Assembly: GCA_017461725.1 (NCBI GenBank)
Contig: JAFTXG010000016.1
Location: 1 to 55,460 of the forward strand
DNA length: 55,460 bases
DNA from: Lachnospiraceae bacterium
Lineage (GTDB): Bacteria; Bacillota; Clostridia; Lachnospirales; Lachnospiraceae
Direction of reading: 5' to 3'
The notes under the pieces are model-generated. The model did no database searches, was not told where the DNA came from, and was given only the letters and a program-made list of their open reading frames with translations. Below, piece by piece: positions 8,252 through 17,267 of this stretch. How positions within the stretch are numbered: the first letter of the stretch is position 1; each line of letters opens with the position of its first letter. The translations under genes were made by a program, and so were the position numbers.

Positions 8252-9481
8252 GTGAGCGAAGAGAAGAACAAGTTCAATGATGAGCAGCACGTTTATGATA
8301 TAGAAGATGTGGATTTTGATGATATCGATGGGATGGACGAGCCGGTAAAGAAGCCGGAACAGAAAAAAAAGACGGTGCCCACCAGTTGGCCGGTCATGAA
8401 GACCGGAAAGTCCACTGAGGTTAAAATGGGGGATAAGTCGCTGGATATTCCTGCGTTTGAGCGCAGAGAACAGAGACCGGAGAAAGAAAGAAATCTCGCA
8501 CCCAGACAGTCAGGCCGCCGGGGATCTTTTCTGGAGGAATACGGAAGATATATTCTCATTGGAGCAGTTGCACTGGTTTTGGTGATTGTTTTGGTGGCTG
8601 CAGGGATTAATTTGTTTAAAACAGATGGACCATCAGGGGATGAAAGCTCGACTCCCGAGCAGATGGAAAGTTCTACGGAAGGCTCAGATTCTTCCACAGA
8701 GGAAGTGAAAGATACTTCGCTGAGAGAGAGCGATGTTCCAGAACTGCTGGCGCTGATGGAGCGTTACTATGATGGTTTGATTGCCTGTGATCTTGATGTG
8801 GTGCACAGTATTGTCGAGGATGACAGTGCATATACGAGCGAGAAACTCCAGAAACAGAGAGAGTACATTGAGGACTATCTGAATATCACATGCTATACAA
8901 AACCGGGATTAAATGAGGGTGAGTACGTACTCTATGTATACAGCGAGATCAAGTTTGTGAGTATTGACACTCCGGCACCTCAGCTGAATCACTATTATGT
9001 AAACCAGACTGCAGACGGTTCATACCAGTTGGCAAACGGTATGTTGGATAATGATAAAGTGGAGTACATGAATCAGGTAGACGACGATGCCGATGTACAT
9101 GCGCTGATCGATAATGTATATGCGAAGTTGACTGCCGCGATGCAGTTGGATGAAAAACTGAACGATCTGGTACAGATGTTAAACAATGTGCCGGATGAGA
9201 CAGAACCCGAAACTGAGCCCGCTACACAGGGGCAGTCCGGCGAAGGTGAGACGTTCTATGTGGATGGAGAGCTATTCTACCGTGTAAATGAGACCGTTTA
9301 TCCCAAGGAGGAGGTTCGCATCCGCGCGAAGAATTCTTTGGACAGCGACGTGGTAGGCGTATTGACCACCGGTGATTATGTGACACGTACCGGTTACAGT
9401 GAAAACTGGAGCCAGATTATTTACAATGGATATACGGCTTATGTGTACAAGGGCTTCCTGACTACACAGAAACCTGAATAA
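8252..9481 (+). CDS. Single-pass membrane protein with extracellular SH3b domain
   Basis: The 409-residue protein starts at a GTG six bases after AGGAGG. An acidic then basic cytoplasmic part of about 100 residues precedes one membrane helix (ILIGAVALVLVIVLVAAG, about 101-118). An Ser/Thr/Glu-rich linker follows, then a mixed domain and a C-terminal bacterial SH3 domain (about residues 350-405, with VRIRAKNSLDSDVVGVL). SH3b domains often bind cell-wall peptides, so a wall-facing role is likely. The SH3b resembles that of the amidase at 31219-32421. It is separated from queA by 48 bases. The middle domain is not one I can name. Confidence 0.75.
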   Translation: MSEEKNKFNDEQHVYDIEDVDFDDIDGMDEPVKKPEQKKKTVPTSWPVMKTGKSTEVKMGDKSLDIPAFERREQRPEKERNLAPRQSGRRGSFLEEYGRYILIGAVALVLVIVLVAAGINLFKTDGPSGDESSTPEQMESSTEGSDSSTEEVKDTSLRESDVPELLALMERYYDGLIACDLDVVHSIVEDDSAYTSEKLQKQREYIEDYLNITCYTKPGLNEGEYVLYVYSEIKFVSIDTPAPQLNHYYVNQTADGSYQLANGMLDNDKVEYMNQVDDDADVHALIDNVYAKLTAAMQLDEKLNDLVQMLNNVPDETEPETEPATQGQSGEGETFYVDGELFYRVNETVYPKEEVRIRAKNSLDSDVVGVLTTGDYVTRTGYSENWSQIIYNGYTAYVYKGFLTTQKPE

Positions 9482-9491
9482 GAAAATGTGT

Positions 9492-9517
9492 ATGCCGCTG
9501 TCTTCGGACGGCGGCAT
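9492..9517 (+). promoter_or_regulatory. UUCG-capped hairpin in front of queA
   Basis: ATGCCGCTGTC (9492-9502) pairs with GACGGCGGCAT (9507-9517), one G-U pair, around a TTCG loop. No T tract follows and the queA ribosome site begins 3 bases later. It may mark an RNA processing or stability boundary rather than a terminator. Confidence 0.55.
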
Positions 9518-9529
9518 CTTGGAGGTTAT

Positions 9530-10555
9530 ATGAACGTTTCAGATTTTGATTACGAGCTTCCGCAGGAGCTGATCGCGCAGGATCCGCTGGAGGATAGAAG
9601 CTCCTCACGGCTGCTGGTTCTGGATAAGGAGAGCGGAGAGTTCCGCCACGATGTATTTTATCATATTGTTGACGAGTTAAATCCCGGAGACTGTCTGGTG
9701 ATCAATGACACCAGAGTTATCCCAGCCAGACTTTACGGCGTGAAGGAGGGTACCGGGGCCGGCATCGAGGTCCTGCTTCTCAAGCGCAAGGAAAACGATA
9801 TCTGGGAGACCCTGGTGAAACCTGGAAAGAAGGCGAAGCCGGGCACGGTGATCTCCTTCGGAGAGGGAAAGCTGGTCGGAACTGTGGTGGATGTGGTCGA
9901 GGAGGGAAATCGACTGATTCAGTTCAAGTACGACGGTATTTTCGAGGAAGTGCTGGATGAGTTGGGACAGATGCCCCTGCCCCCCTACATTACCCATGTG
10001 CTGAAGGATAAAAACCGCTATCAGACTGTTTACGCGAAGCATGACGGCTCCGCGGCAGCACCCACCGCCGGACTTCACTTCACGAAGGAACTGCTTGCGC
10101 AGATCGAGGCCAAGGGAGTAAATATTGCCAGAGTTACGCTGCACGTGGGACTTGGCACGTTCCGCCCGGTGAAGGTGGAGAATGTGCTGGATCATCACAT
10201 GCACTCCGAGTTTTTTATGGTGGACGAGGAGGCTGCAGCCCTGATTAACCGCACTAAGGCTGAGGGTCATCGCGTGATCTCCGTGGGTACCACCAGCTGT
10301 CGTACGCTGGAGTCTGCGACGACCGATGACGGCGTGGTTCAGGCTACCAGCGGATGGACCGAGATATTTATCTATCCCGGCTATAAATTCAAGGCCATCG
10401 ACGCACTGATCACCAACTTCCACCTGCCCCAGTCTACGCTGCTGATGCTGGTGTCCGCGCTGGCCGGACGGGAGCATATGTTGGCGGCCTACGAGGAGGC
10501 TGTGAGGGAGAGATATAGGTTCTTCTCGTTTGGCGATGCGATGTTCATCCGATAA
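9530..10555 (+). CDS. queA: S-adenosylmethionine:tRNA ribosyltransferase-isomerase
   Basis: The 341-residue enzyme transfers the ribosyl part of SAM to preQ1 in tRNA to make epoxyqueuosine. Its length is typical. Family signatures seen are [15 protein letters not shown] at the N-terminus, [16 protein letters not shown] near 62, [10 protein letters not shown] near 180, [10 protein letters not shown] near 205, and the C-terminal [15 protein letters not shown]. The ATG at 9530 follows GGAGGT by 5 bases; an in-frame ATG at 9488 lies before the hairpin and lacks a ribosome site. No other queuosine gene is adjacent. Confidence 0.97.
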   Translation: MNVSDFDYELPQELIAQDPLEDRSSSRLLVLDKESGEFRHDVFYHIVDELNPGDCLVINDTRVIPARLYGVKEGTGAGIEVLLLKRKENDIWETLVKPGKKAKPGTVISFGEGKLVGTVVDVVEEGNRLIQFKYDGIFEEVLDELGQMPLPPYITHVLKDKNRYQTVYAKHDGSAAAPTAGLHFTKELLAQIEAKGVNIARVTLHVGLGTFRPVKVENVLDHHMHSEFFMVDEEAAALINRTKAEGHRVISVGTTSCRTLESATTDDGVVQATSGWTEIFIYPGYKFKAIDALITNFHLPQSTLLMLVSALAGREHMLAAYEEAVRERYRFFSFGDAMFIR

Positions 10556-10633
10556 CCGGCGCATTCTCGCCTTTGTGCTGTGAAAAAAATCTTGATGTGC
10601 AGATAAGAAAGTGATTGTCTTTGCAGGTTTGGG

Positions 10634-10663
10634 TTGACTTTCGAGCATAGTCTCGCATATAAT
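10634..10663 (+). promoter_or_regulatory. Sigma-A promoter upstream of the ABC-F gene
   Basis: TTGACT (10634-10639) and TATAAT (10658-10663) are 18 bases apart. The expected start near 10670 places an intrinsic terminator at the very beginning of the leader. Confidence 0.65.
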
Positions 10664-10680
10664 TTATACTGTGCTATTTT

Positions 10681-10716
10681 GCGGTGCTGAATCGTTTTTA
10701 GCACCGCTCATTTTTT
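10681..10716 (+). terminator. Leader terminator, possible attenuator of the ABC-F gene
   Basis: GCGGTGCT (10681-10688) pairs with AGCACCGC (10700-10707) and TCATTTTTT follows. It sits about 15 bases after the predicted transcription start and 85 bases before the ABC-F start codon. It could stop queA read-through, attenuate the ABC-F gene, or both. Confidence 0.7.
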
Positions 10717-10801
10717 GGGGATTTCGGGAAGGTAATAAGAAAGAAATCCATAGTTATCAAAGCGTAAATACCGAAAATACAGATTCAGAACAGAGGTAAA
10801 T

Positions 10802-12358
10802 ATGAGTATACTTACAGTAGAACACTTGACACATGGTTTTGGAGAGAGAGCGATTTTTCAGGACGTATCCTTCCGATTGCTGAAGGGTGAACATATCGGT
10901 CTGGTGGGAGCCAACGGCGAGGGTAAGTCCACTTTTATGAATATTATCACGGGCAAGCTGCAGCCCGACGAGGGCAAGATTGAGTGGGCGAAGAATGTCC
11001 ATGCCGGCTATCTGGATCAGCATGCGGTGCTGACCAAGGGCATGACCATCCGAAGCGTGCTGGCGTCCGCCTTTGATCCACTGTTTAAGATGGAGGAGCG
11101 GATGAATGAGCTCTGCGACAAGATGTGCGATGCCGATGAAAATGAGATGACGGAGCTGATGGAGGAGTTGGGAACAATCCAGGACCTTCTGACTGCCCAT
11201 GACTTTTATCTGATCGATTCCAAGGTGGAGGAGGTTGCCAGAGCACTGGGCCTTCTGGATCTCGGTCTGGATCGTGATGTCACTGATCTTAGCGGCGGTC
11301 AGCGCACTAAGGTGCTTTTGGGCAAGCTGCTCTTGGAGAAGCCCGACATTCTGCTGCTGGACGAGCCCACCAACTATCTGGACGTGGAGCATATTGAGTG
11401 GTTGAAGCGCTATTTGAATGATTACGAGAACGCGTTCATTTTGATCTCCCACGATATTCCTTTCCTGAACAGCGTCATCAATCTGATTTACCATATGGAT
11501 AATCAGAAGTTGGAGCGCTATGTGGGTGACTATGATCATTTCCGCGAGGTATATGAGGTGAAGAAGGCTCAGATTGAGGCGGCTTACAATCGCCAGCAGA
11601 AGGAAATCGCGGACCTGAAGGATTTTGTGAATCGAAACAAGGCCCGTGTAGCCACCCGAAATATGGCCATGTCCCGCCAGAAGAAGCTGGATAATATGGA
11701 GATGATCGAGCTGGCGGCGGAGAAGCCGAAGCCGGAGTTCCATTTTAAGGAGGCCAGAACACCCTCCAGATACATTTTTACTACGGAAAATCTGGTAATC
11801 GGGTACGATGAGCCCCTTTCCAGCCCGCTGAACCTTTCCATGGAGAGAGGTCAGAAGATCGCTCTGATCGGCGCTAACGGTATCGGAAAGACCACGCTGT
11901 TAAAGAGTATTTTGGGTCTCATTGATCCGCTCTCGGGTCGTGTGGAGCAGGGAGATTACCTGCAGATCGGATATTTTGAGCAGGAGACCAGACCGGATAT
12001 CGAAACCTCATGTATCGAGGAAATATGGCAGGAGTTTCCTGCATATACTCAATATGAGGTCCGCTCCGCGCTGGCAAAGTGCGGTCTGACCACAAAACAC
12101 ATTGAGAGCAAGGTCAAGGTGCTCAGCGGTGGCGAGCAGGCGAAGGTGCGCCTCTGCAAGCTGATCAACAACGAGACCAACATCCTGCTGCTGGATGAGC
12201 CCACCAACCATCTGGATGTGGATGCCAAGGATGAACTGCGCCGTGCGCTGATGGCTTACAAGGGCAGCATTTTGATGGTCTGCCATGAGCCGGAGTTTTA
12301 CGAGGGCTGGGCGACTGATGTGTGGGATTGCACCAAGTGGACCACGAGAGTGGTGTGA
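10802..12358 (+). CDS. ABC-F family ATPase (ribosome-associated)
   Basis: The 518-residue protein has two ABC ATPase domains and no membrane segments, as in the ABC-F family that acts at the ribosomal E site. Walker A motifs are GANGEGKST (about 37) and GANGIGKTT (about 357); signatures are LSGGQRTK and LSGGEQAK; Walker B motifs are ILLLDEPTNYLD and ILLLDEPTNHLD. The linker of about 80 residues between domains is charged, as required for the interdomain arm. Some ABC-F proteins protect against ribosomal antibiotics and others are housekeeping factors; sequence alone does not decide. The start at 10802 follows AGAGGT. A promoter plus early terminator upstream suggests regulated expression. Confidence 0.9.
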   Translation: MSILTVEHLTHGFGERAIFQDVSFRLLKGEHIGLVGANGEGKSTFMNIITGKLQPDEGKIEWAKNVHAGYLDQHAVLTKGMTIRSVLASAFDPLFKMEERMNELCDKMCDADENEMTELMEELGTIQDLLTAHDFYLIDSKVEEVARALGLLDLGLDRDVTDLSGGQRTKVLLGKLLLEKPDILLLDEPTNYLDVEHIEWLKRYLNDYENAFILISHDIPFLNSVINLIYHMDNQKLERYVGDYDHFREVYEVKKAQIEAAYNRQQKEIADLKDFVNRNKARVATRNMAMSRQKKLDNMEMIELAAEKPKPEFHFKEARTPSRYIFTTENLVIGYDEPLSSPLNLSMERGQKIALIGANGIGKTTLLKSILGLIDPLSGRVEQGDYLQIGYFEQETRPDIETSCIEEIWQEFPAYTQYEVRSALAKCGLTTKHIESKVKVLSGGEQAKVRLCKLINNETNILLLDEPTNHLDVDAKDELRRALMAYKGSILMVCHEPEFYEGWATDVWDCTKWTTRVV

Positions 12359-12456
12359 CCGCCGGGTGTTAAAGGGCCGACAGGCAAAGAGCTGATTGAT
12401 CAGAGATCAGTCCCTAAATGTTATGTCCTGCGCATAGCGCGGGGAGGAGTTTTAGA

Positions 12457-12918
12457 ATGATGTTAAAACAACATAATCAGAGACAGCGGGGAAGAAGTCT
12501 TCTTACCCTGCTGTTCTGGATATATATTGCGGTGCTGTTGAGAATCACCGTATTCCGCGAGAGTTTTTCCTTTGACCATCTGATGGAGAACGGCAATGTG
12601 AACCCTGAGCTGTTTACCGCCTATATTCCCTTCTTGCGCGGAGGGTTTATCGGCCTGTTTATCTATCTGTTCGTGGGCAATATTGTCTGGTTTATCCCAC
12701 TGGGCGGATACCTGGTGTGGAAGCATCCAAAGTGCAGTGTGCTTCTGGCGACGATAATCGGATTTCTGCTGTCGTTGGGGATTGAGACCTCCCAGTATGT
12801 GTTTGGTGTGGGGGTGACGGAGCTGGACGATCTGGTACTGAATACGGCAGGGACGCTGATTGGAGCGGTGTTTGTTCGGGTGGTGCAGAGGATGAGCGAA
12901 AAACAGTTGAGCCGATAA
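12457..12918 (+). CDS. VanZ-family membrane protein
   Basis: The 153-residue protein shows the VanZ-like pattern: an N-terminal membrane helix (LLTLLFWIYIAVLLRITVF), then helices around GLFIYLFVGNIVWFIPLG, the SVLLATIIGFLLSLGIETSQYVFGVG region, and a final DDLVLNTAGTLIGAVF helix. The family signature ETSQ...ELDDLVLNTAGT is clear. VanZ gives low-level teicoplanin resistance in enterococci, but most relatives have no known role. ATG at 12457 follows GGAGGAG; a second ATG follows directly. It lies 98 bases after the ABC-F gene and may be co-transcribed. Confidence 0.85.
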   Translation: MMLKQHNQRQRGRSLLTLLFWIYIAVLLRITVFRESFSFDHLMENGNVNPELFTAYIPFLRGGFIGLFIYLFVGNIVWFIPLGGYLVWKHPKCSVLLATIIGFLLSLGIETSQYVFGVGVTELDDLVLNTAGTLIGAVFVRVVQRMSEKQLSR

Positions 12919-13054
12919 GAGATTAGCGATGAGGACGCTGGGGCGATGAAGATGCTGTTCTTTCTTGTCTGGCTGAGCGGACAAGGCAAGTCGCGACCGC
13001 GTTTGTCTAAACTAGGTAAGAAGTAAATGGAGAAGGACAGAAAGGAAAAACAAC

Positions 13055-13777
13055 ATGGAGTTGAATAAAACATCGGTTTCAGCAGTTGTTGAAAATTACG
13101 ATAATGTAGAAACGCGTGTGTCTGCAGCCTGCGCCCGCGCAGGTCGCGACCGCGGCGAGGTGACACTGATTGCAGTCAGCAAGACAAAGCCCATCGAGGA
13201 CATTCAGGCGCTGATCGATCACGGTGTGACACAGTTTGGCGAGAATAAGGTGCAGGAGATGTGTGGCAAGGAGGAGACTCTGGTAAAGGGGCTTTCCTGG
13301 CATATGATCGGTCATCTGCAGAGAAACAAAGTCAAATATCTGATGGGAAAGACATGTCTGATTCACTCGGTGGATTCCCTTCGTCTGGCTCAGGAGATCC
13401 AGAAGGAGGCGGCTAAGGCCGACATCGTCTGCCCGATTTTGATGGAGATTAATATCGGAAACGAGGAGAGTAAAGGCGGCATCCCCATCGAGGAGGCAGA
13501 AGTGCTGGCTAGACAGATCGCAGAGCTGCCGAATCTGAAGCTGAAGGGCCTTATGTGTATTGCGCCGTTTGTGGATGATCCGGAGGAGAATCGCGATCAT
13601 TTCAAGCGGATGAGAGTGAAGCGGGACGAGCTGGCGGCGCTGAAGATTCCGGGCACCGATATCCGGGAACTCTCCATGGGCATGACCGGAGACTTCGAGG
13701 TGGCCATCGAGGAGGGAGCGACGCTGGTGCGCGTGGGAACGGCGATTTTCGGAGAGCGTGACTACAGACGGCTGTGA
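13055..13777 (+). CDS. YggS/PLPBP-family pyridoxal phosphate homeostasis protein
   Basis: The 240-residue protein has the single-domain alanine-racemase-like barrel of the YggS/PROSC family, which binds PLP and controls its free level. The PLP lysine is K43 in IAVSKTKP. Other signatures are FGENKVQEM, WHMIGHLQRNKVKYL, INIGNEESKGG, and LSMGMTGDFEVAI near the C-terminus. AAAGGA lies 8 bases before the ATG. In many Gram-positives the gene sits near sepF/ylm cell-division genes; that context is absent here. Confidence 0.95.
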   Translation: MELNKTSVSAVVENYDNVETRVSAACARAGRDRGEVTLIAVSKTKPIEDIQALIDHGVTQFGENKVQEMCGKEETLVKGLSWHMIGHLQRNKVKYLMGKTCLIHSVDSLRLAQEIQKEAAKADIVCPILMEINIGNEESKGGIPIEEAEVLARQIAELPNLKLKGLMCIAPFVDDPEENRDHFKRMRVKRDELAALKIPGTDIRELSMGMTGDFEVAIEEGATLVRVGTAIFGERDYRRL

Positions 13778-13938
13778 TGAGTTAGAAGCGGATTACGGTT
13801 AACAGATATGTGGAAACATTGAAGTTTGTCGAGATTAAAGCAGCGATCAGAGAACGCAGGTCGTTGGTCCTGAAATGAGATTTAAGCAATGTCAGACAGA
13901 TACTGAATGGGTCGAATGGAATGGATGAGGAATAAGGA

Positions 13939-14363
13939 ATGATCATCTGAAGATGGGCCTGATCCGCAGCGGTCAGACTGAGCTGACACCGATGGACGAT
14001 GACCGATTGACCGATTATCTCTGGCCTATCGTCAGGGAGATGGTCAAGACGGCCATTGAAAATCGGCAGAATCTGATCGTGGAGGGATGTTACATTCCCT
14101 TTGACTGGAAAGACAGCTTTTCGGTGGAATACCTGCAGCACATTCGATATGTTTGTCTGGTGATGAGTGAGGACTATATTCGAGAACATTTTGCGGATAT
14201 TGTGGCGAAGAGCAGTGTGATTGAGGCGAGGCTGGATGATTCTGACTGTGACGCGGAGCGGTTGATCCGGGAGAACCGGAACAATCTGGAACAGTGTCGA
14301 AAATACAGCTGTGAGTATGCGTTGATTGACGATAAATACGAGATTGACCTGTCCTGGGCGTGA
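13939..14363 (+). pseudogene. P-loop kinase-like gene lacking its nucleotide-binding N-terminus
   Basis: The frame entering at 13941 reads DHLKMGLIRS and continues for about 140 codons as the C-terminal part of a small P-loop kinase-like family (ENRQNLIVEGCYIPFDW, HIRYVCLVMSEDYIREHF, ALIDDKYEID). Relatives begin with about 35 residues that carry the Walker A loop and end in a DHLKMGL segment; those residues are missing. The original-looking start, after AATAAGGA, is ATGATCATC at 13939, but it runs into TGA after three codons. GATCATC occurs once at the junction, as expected if DNA between two copies was lost. A truncated protein could start at ATG 13953 but would lack ATP binding. Confidence 0.65.
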
Positions 14364-14405
14364 TCGCGACAAGCCCAAATCAGGCCGGGTGAAATGAGGA
14401 TAAAA

Positions 14406-15404
14406 ATGAGAGAGTATGGAGCCGGAAACGGCAGAGGAAATTCCAAGGAAACATATACGAGGGCAAAAGTGGAGATAAGCGAGCCCATCCGCATCAATAA
14501 ATTTTTGAGTGAGGCCGGATTTTGCTCCCGCCGTGAGGCTGACCGTATGATTGAGTCGGGCAAGGTGACGGTGGACGGCGTTCCGGCGGAGATGGGCACG
14601 AAGGTGCTGCCGGGACAGCGTGTGTGTGTCAACGGAAAGCCTGTCCGCATGGAGGCGGAAGAGATCCTTTTGGTGGTCAACAAGCCCATCGGCATTGTCT
14701 GCACTACCGCAGAGTTTGACAAAGACAATATTGTGGATTTTCTGAAATTTCCAAAGCGCATCTATCCCATCGGCCGGCTGGACAAGGATTCCAGCGGTCT
14801 GATTCTGATGACTAATCAGGGAGAACTGGTGAATAAGATCCTGCGCGGCGGAAACCATCACGAGAAGGAGTACATGGTGCGCGTGAACCGCCCGGTGACA
14901 CCGGAGTTTGTGGCGGCCATGGAGGCCGGTGTGGTGCTGGATGACGGCGTAAAGACATTGCCCTGCCGTGTGGAGAAGACCGGAGGCTACAGCTTCAAGA
15001 TCATCCTGATGCAGGGGCTGAACCGCCAGATCCGGCGGATGTGCGAGGCGCTGGATTACCGGGTGACTAACTTAAAGCGTGTCCGTGTGATGAACATTGA
15101 GCTTGGGGACCTGCGGGTGGGCTCTTACCGAAAGGTGACACCGGAGGAGTATGCGGAGCTGAAACGGAGACTGGAAAACTCTACCGACCTGTCCTTTGCC
15201 GAGGCGAAGGAACAGGGACTGGTGCGGGAGCCGGTGATGCCGGTGAGAATGTCTGTACAGGAGCCTAAAACGGTGACAGAGAAGAAAAAATCAACTTCTG
15301 AAAACATCACCAGGAATGAAGCGGCAAATAAATCCGTGATCAAGCGCGGGGAGATTAAAAAGACCGCCGGAAAGAATATTGTGTTCCGAAGACCGGAAAA
15401 GTAA
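14406..15404 (+). CDS. rluF: 23S rRNA pseudouridine synthase, RluF-like
   Basis: The 332-residue protein is an RsuA/RluF-type pseudouridine synthase. An S4 RNA-binding domain spans about residues 27-75 (INKFLSEAGFCSRREADRMI). The catalytic region holds the conserved GRLDKDSSGLILMTNQGELVNKILR, with the nucleophilic Asp, and later QGLNRQIRRMCE. The wording around NHHEKEYMV fits RluF, which modifies the peptidyl-transferase region of 23S rRNA. The C-terminal 70 residues are low-complexity and basic. ATG 14406 has AGGA at good spacing; ATG 14394 is an alternative adding four residues. Confidence 0.88.
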   Translation: MREYGAGNGRGNSKETYTRAKVEISEPIRINKFLSEAGFCSRREADRMIESGKVTVDGVPAEMGTKVLPGQRVCVNGKPVRMEAEEILLVVNKPIGIVCTTAEFDKDNIVDFLKFPKRIYPIGRLDKDSSGLILMTNQGELVNKILRGGNHHEKEYMVRVNRPVTPEFVAAMEAGVVLDDGVKTLPCRVEKTGGYSFKIILMQGLNRQIRRMCEALDYRVTNLKRVRVMNIELGDLRVGSYRKVTPEEYAELKRRLENSTDLSFAEAKEQGLVREPVMPVRMSVQEPKTVTEKKKSTSENITRNEAANKSVIKRGEIKKTAGKNIVFRRPEK

Positions 15405-15475
15405 TTTACAGAACGATGCATTTATTGAAGGGCGCATCGATTAAGGGATACAAATGTATAGTGGTGGTATAAAAA

Positions 15476-16060
15476 ATGAACATCGATTTTGATGATATTA
15501 CGCTTCGCGATTATCAGCTGTCAGATGTGGAGGACGAGATTCGCTGGACAAATGTGGAAACCGAGTGGTTTTATGCGGTATATCCCTGGATGATGATGGA
15601 ACCTGTGGATCCGGATGAGTTGCGCTCTGATATGGCTGAAATCATCAATGGCATGCCGGACAATGCAATCCGATGGCGGTTTGAGATAGAAGTGGAAGGT
15701 CGCCATATTGGCATGGTATCCTCCTACTATCTGGATAATAATTTTGAGAACACCCCATGGGAATCCATAGATCAAAGCAAAAATGCTGAGGAGAATAATT
15801 CTGTCAGAGCTCTTGGCATTGAAATCTGTGAGATGGATTATTGGGGCAGAGGGATTGGAACGAAGACCCTGACCGCCTTGATGGAGTATTATCGCGGTTT
15901 TGGTGAGCGGCGCTTTTTGCTTGAAACATGGAGCGGTAATCTTCGGATGCTGGGCTGCGCCGAAAAACTTGGTTTTTTTGAAGTAAAACGGATGAAGGGT
16001 GCCCACATCGTGAACGGAGAGGAATATGATGAACTGGTTCTGGAAAAACGATTCGAATAG
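15476..16060 (+). CDS. GNAT-family N-acetyltransferase
   Basis: The 194-residue protein has the GNAT fold used for acetyl-CoA transfer to amines. The start reads INIDFDDITLRDYQLSDVEDEIRW, the RimJ/RimL-type opening. The acetyl-CoA loop is seen as MDYWGRGIGTKTL at about residues 121-133, followed by LLETWSGNLRMLGCAEKLGF. The substrate is unknown. GGTGG precedes the ATG. Its stop is 4 bases before the start of the next gene, so the two are probably translated from one message. Confidence 0.88.
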   Translation: MNIDFDDITLRDYQLSDVEDEIRWTNVETEWFYAVYPWMMMEPVDPDELRSDMAEIINGMPDNAIRWRFEIEVEGRHIGMVSSYYLDNNFENTPWESIDQSKNAEENNSVRALGIEICEMDYWGRGIGTKTLTALMEYYRGFGERRFLLETWSGNLRMLGCAEKLGFFEVKRMKGAHIVNGEEYDELVLEKRFE

Positions 16061-16064
16061 ACAA

Positions 16065-16673
16065 ATGAGAGTATTGTATGGCACCACCAACCCCGCAAAG
16101 CTGTATTCCATGCGGCAGGCAGTCTCAGGATTGGGTCTGGAAATCATCGGATTGAGAGAGTTAAATCTGCCCATCCCGCAGGTGGAGGAGTCCGGCAAGG
16201 ACCCGCTGATCAACGCGGAGCTGAAGGCGAGAGCCTATTACGAGGCCTTTCATCTCCCTGTATTTTCCTGTGACAGTGGACTGTATTTCGAGGAACTGGC
16301 TGACTCAGAACAGCCCGGGACCCATGTGAGACGGGTGAACGGAAAGGAACTGACCGACGAGGAGATGACCGCACATTATGCGGGACTGGCGAGACTGCAC
16401 GGAGGTCGTCTGACCGGATATTACCGGAATGCCATCTGTTTCGTGCTGGATGGTGAACACATATTCCGAAGCATGGATCAGTCTCTGTCCACAGAGAAAT
16501 TCATTCTCTCGGACACGCCCCATGAGCGAAAAGTGAAGGGATTCCCGCTGGACCGGCTGTCCATTGATATTAAGACCGGGAAATACTACTACGATATGCC
16601 GGAGTATGAGGTGGCCCAGTCCACCTTTGAGGGAACGAGGAAGTTTTTTGAGAAGGTGTTGGTAACGCTCTGA
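16065..16673 (+). CDS. Ham1/RdgB-like nucleoside triphosphate pyrophosphatase
   Basis: The 202-residue protein resembles the ITPase family, which hydrolyses non-canonical purine NTPs. The N-terminus carries the phosphate-binding TTNPAK (residues 7-12). The family's metal and base site appears as CDSGLYFEEL near 80. It is more divergent than housekeeping RdgB: the canonical GPGVYSAR stretch is replaced by EQPGTHVRRVNGKEL. So it may be a paralogue with altered specificity. The ATG at 16065 is chosen because the longer in-frame start (16026) would overlap the acetyltransferase gene. Confidence 0.8.
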   Translation: MRVLYGTTNPAKLYSMRQAVSGLGLEIIGLRELNLPIPQVEESGKDPLINAELKARAYYEAFHLPVFSCDSGLYFEELADSEQPGTHVRRVNGKELTDEEMTAHYAGLARLHGGRLTGYYRNAICFVLDGEHIFRSMDQSLSTEKFILSDTPHERKVKGFPLDRLSIDIKTGKYYYDMPEYEVAQSTFEGTRKFFEKVLVTL

Positions 16674-16723
16674 ATGATTAGCGGGAAAATGGATTCGTTT
16701 GTTTGGGGAAATAGAGAATAATT

Positions 16724-17239
16724 ATGAAAAAAGCTATCGTGATTGGATGTCCCGGTTCGGGAAAGACTACTTTCGCGGAAAAATTAAGTAAATGTACAGG
16801 GCTGCCGTTGTATTATCTGGATGCGATATGGCACAAGCCCGACAGAACCCACATTTCAAGAGTCGAATATGACCAAAGGCTGTCAGAAATCCTTCAAACA
16901 CAAGAATGGATCATCGACGGCAATTACAGCAGAACGATTGAAGTGAGAATGCAGAACTGTGACACGGTTTATCTGTTCGATTTGCCGACGGAAACCTGCA
17001 TACAGGGGGCGACCACGCGTCTGGGGAAGGCTCGCTACGACGTGCCTTGGATCGACACGGAATTAGATGTGAAGTTTAAGCGGGAGATTGAAGCGTTTCC
17101 GACTAAAGTATTGCCTGGCATTTATGCACTGATTGACAAGTACAAGGCTGGCAGACAAGTGATCGTATTCAAGTCAAGGGAGCAGGCAGATGAATATTTG
17201 AATCGTATGATGCAGGGGAATTTAAACGTATCTCTTTAA
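16724..17239 (+). CDS. P-loop kinase-like protein, FlaR/adenylate-kinase type
   Basis: The 171-residue cytosolic protein starts with a Walker A loop, VIGCPGSGKTTFAEKL (residues 6-21). It continues with the LYYLDAIWHKPDRT and EWIIDGNYSRT segments typical of proteins annotated as FlaR or DNA topology modulation protein. That name is historical; the fold is that of a small-molecule kinase and the substrate is unknown. The ATG at 16724 follows a weak purine-rich site. It lies 28 bases upstream of ligA. Confidence 0.8.
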   Translation: MKKAIVIGCPGSGKTTFAEKLSKCTGLPLYYLDAIWHKPDRTHISRVEYDQRLSEILQTQEWIIDGNYSRTIEVRMQNCDTVYLFDLPTETCIQGATTRLGKARYDVPWIDTELDVKFKREIEAFPTKVLPGIYALIDKYKAGRQVIVFKSREQADEYLNRMMQGNLNVSL

Positions 17240-17267
17240 ATGCAGAAATCCAAAGTTGAGGTGAACC

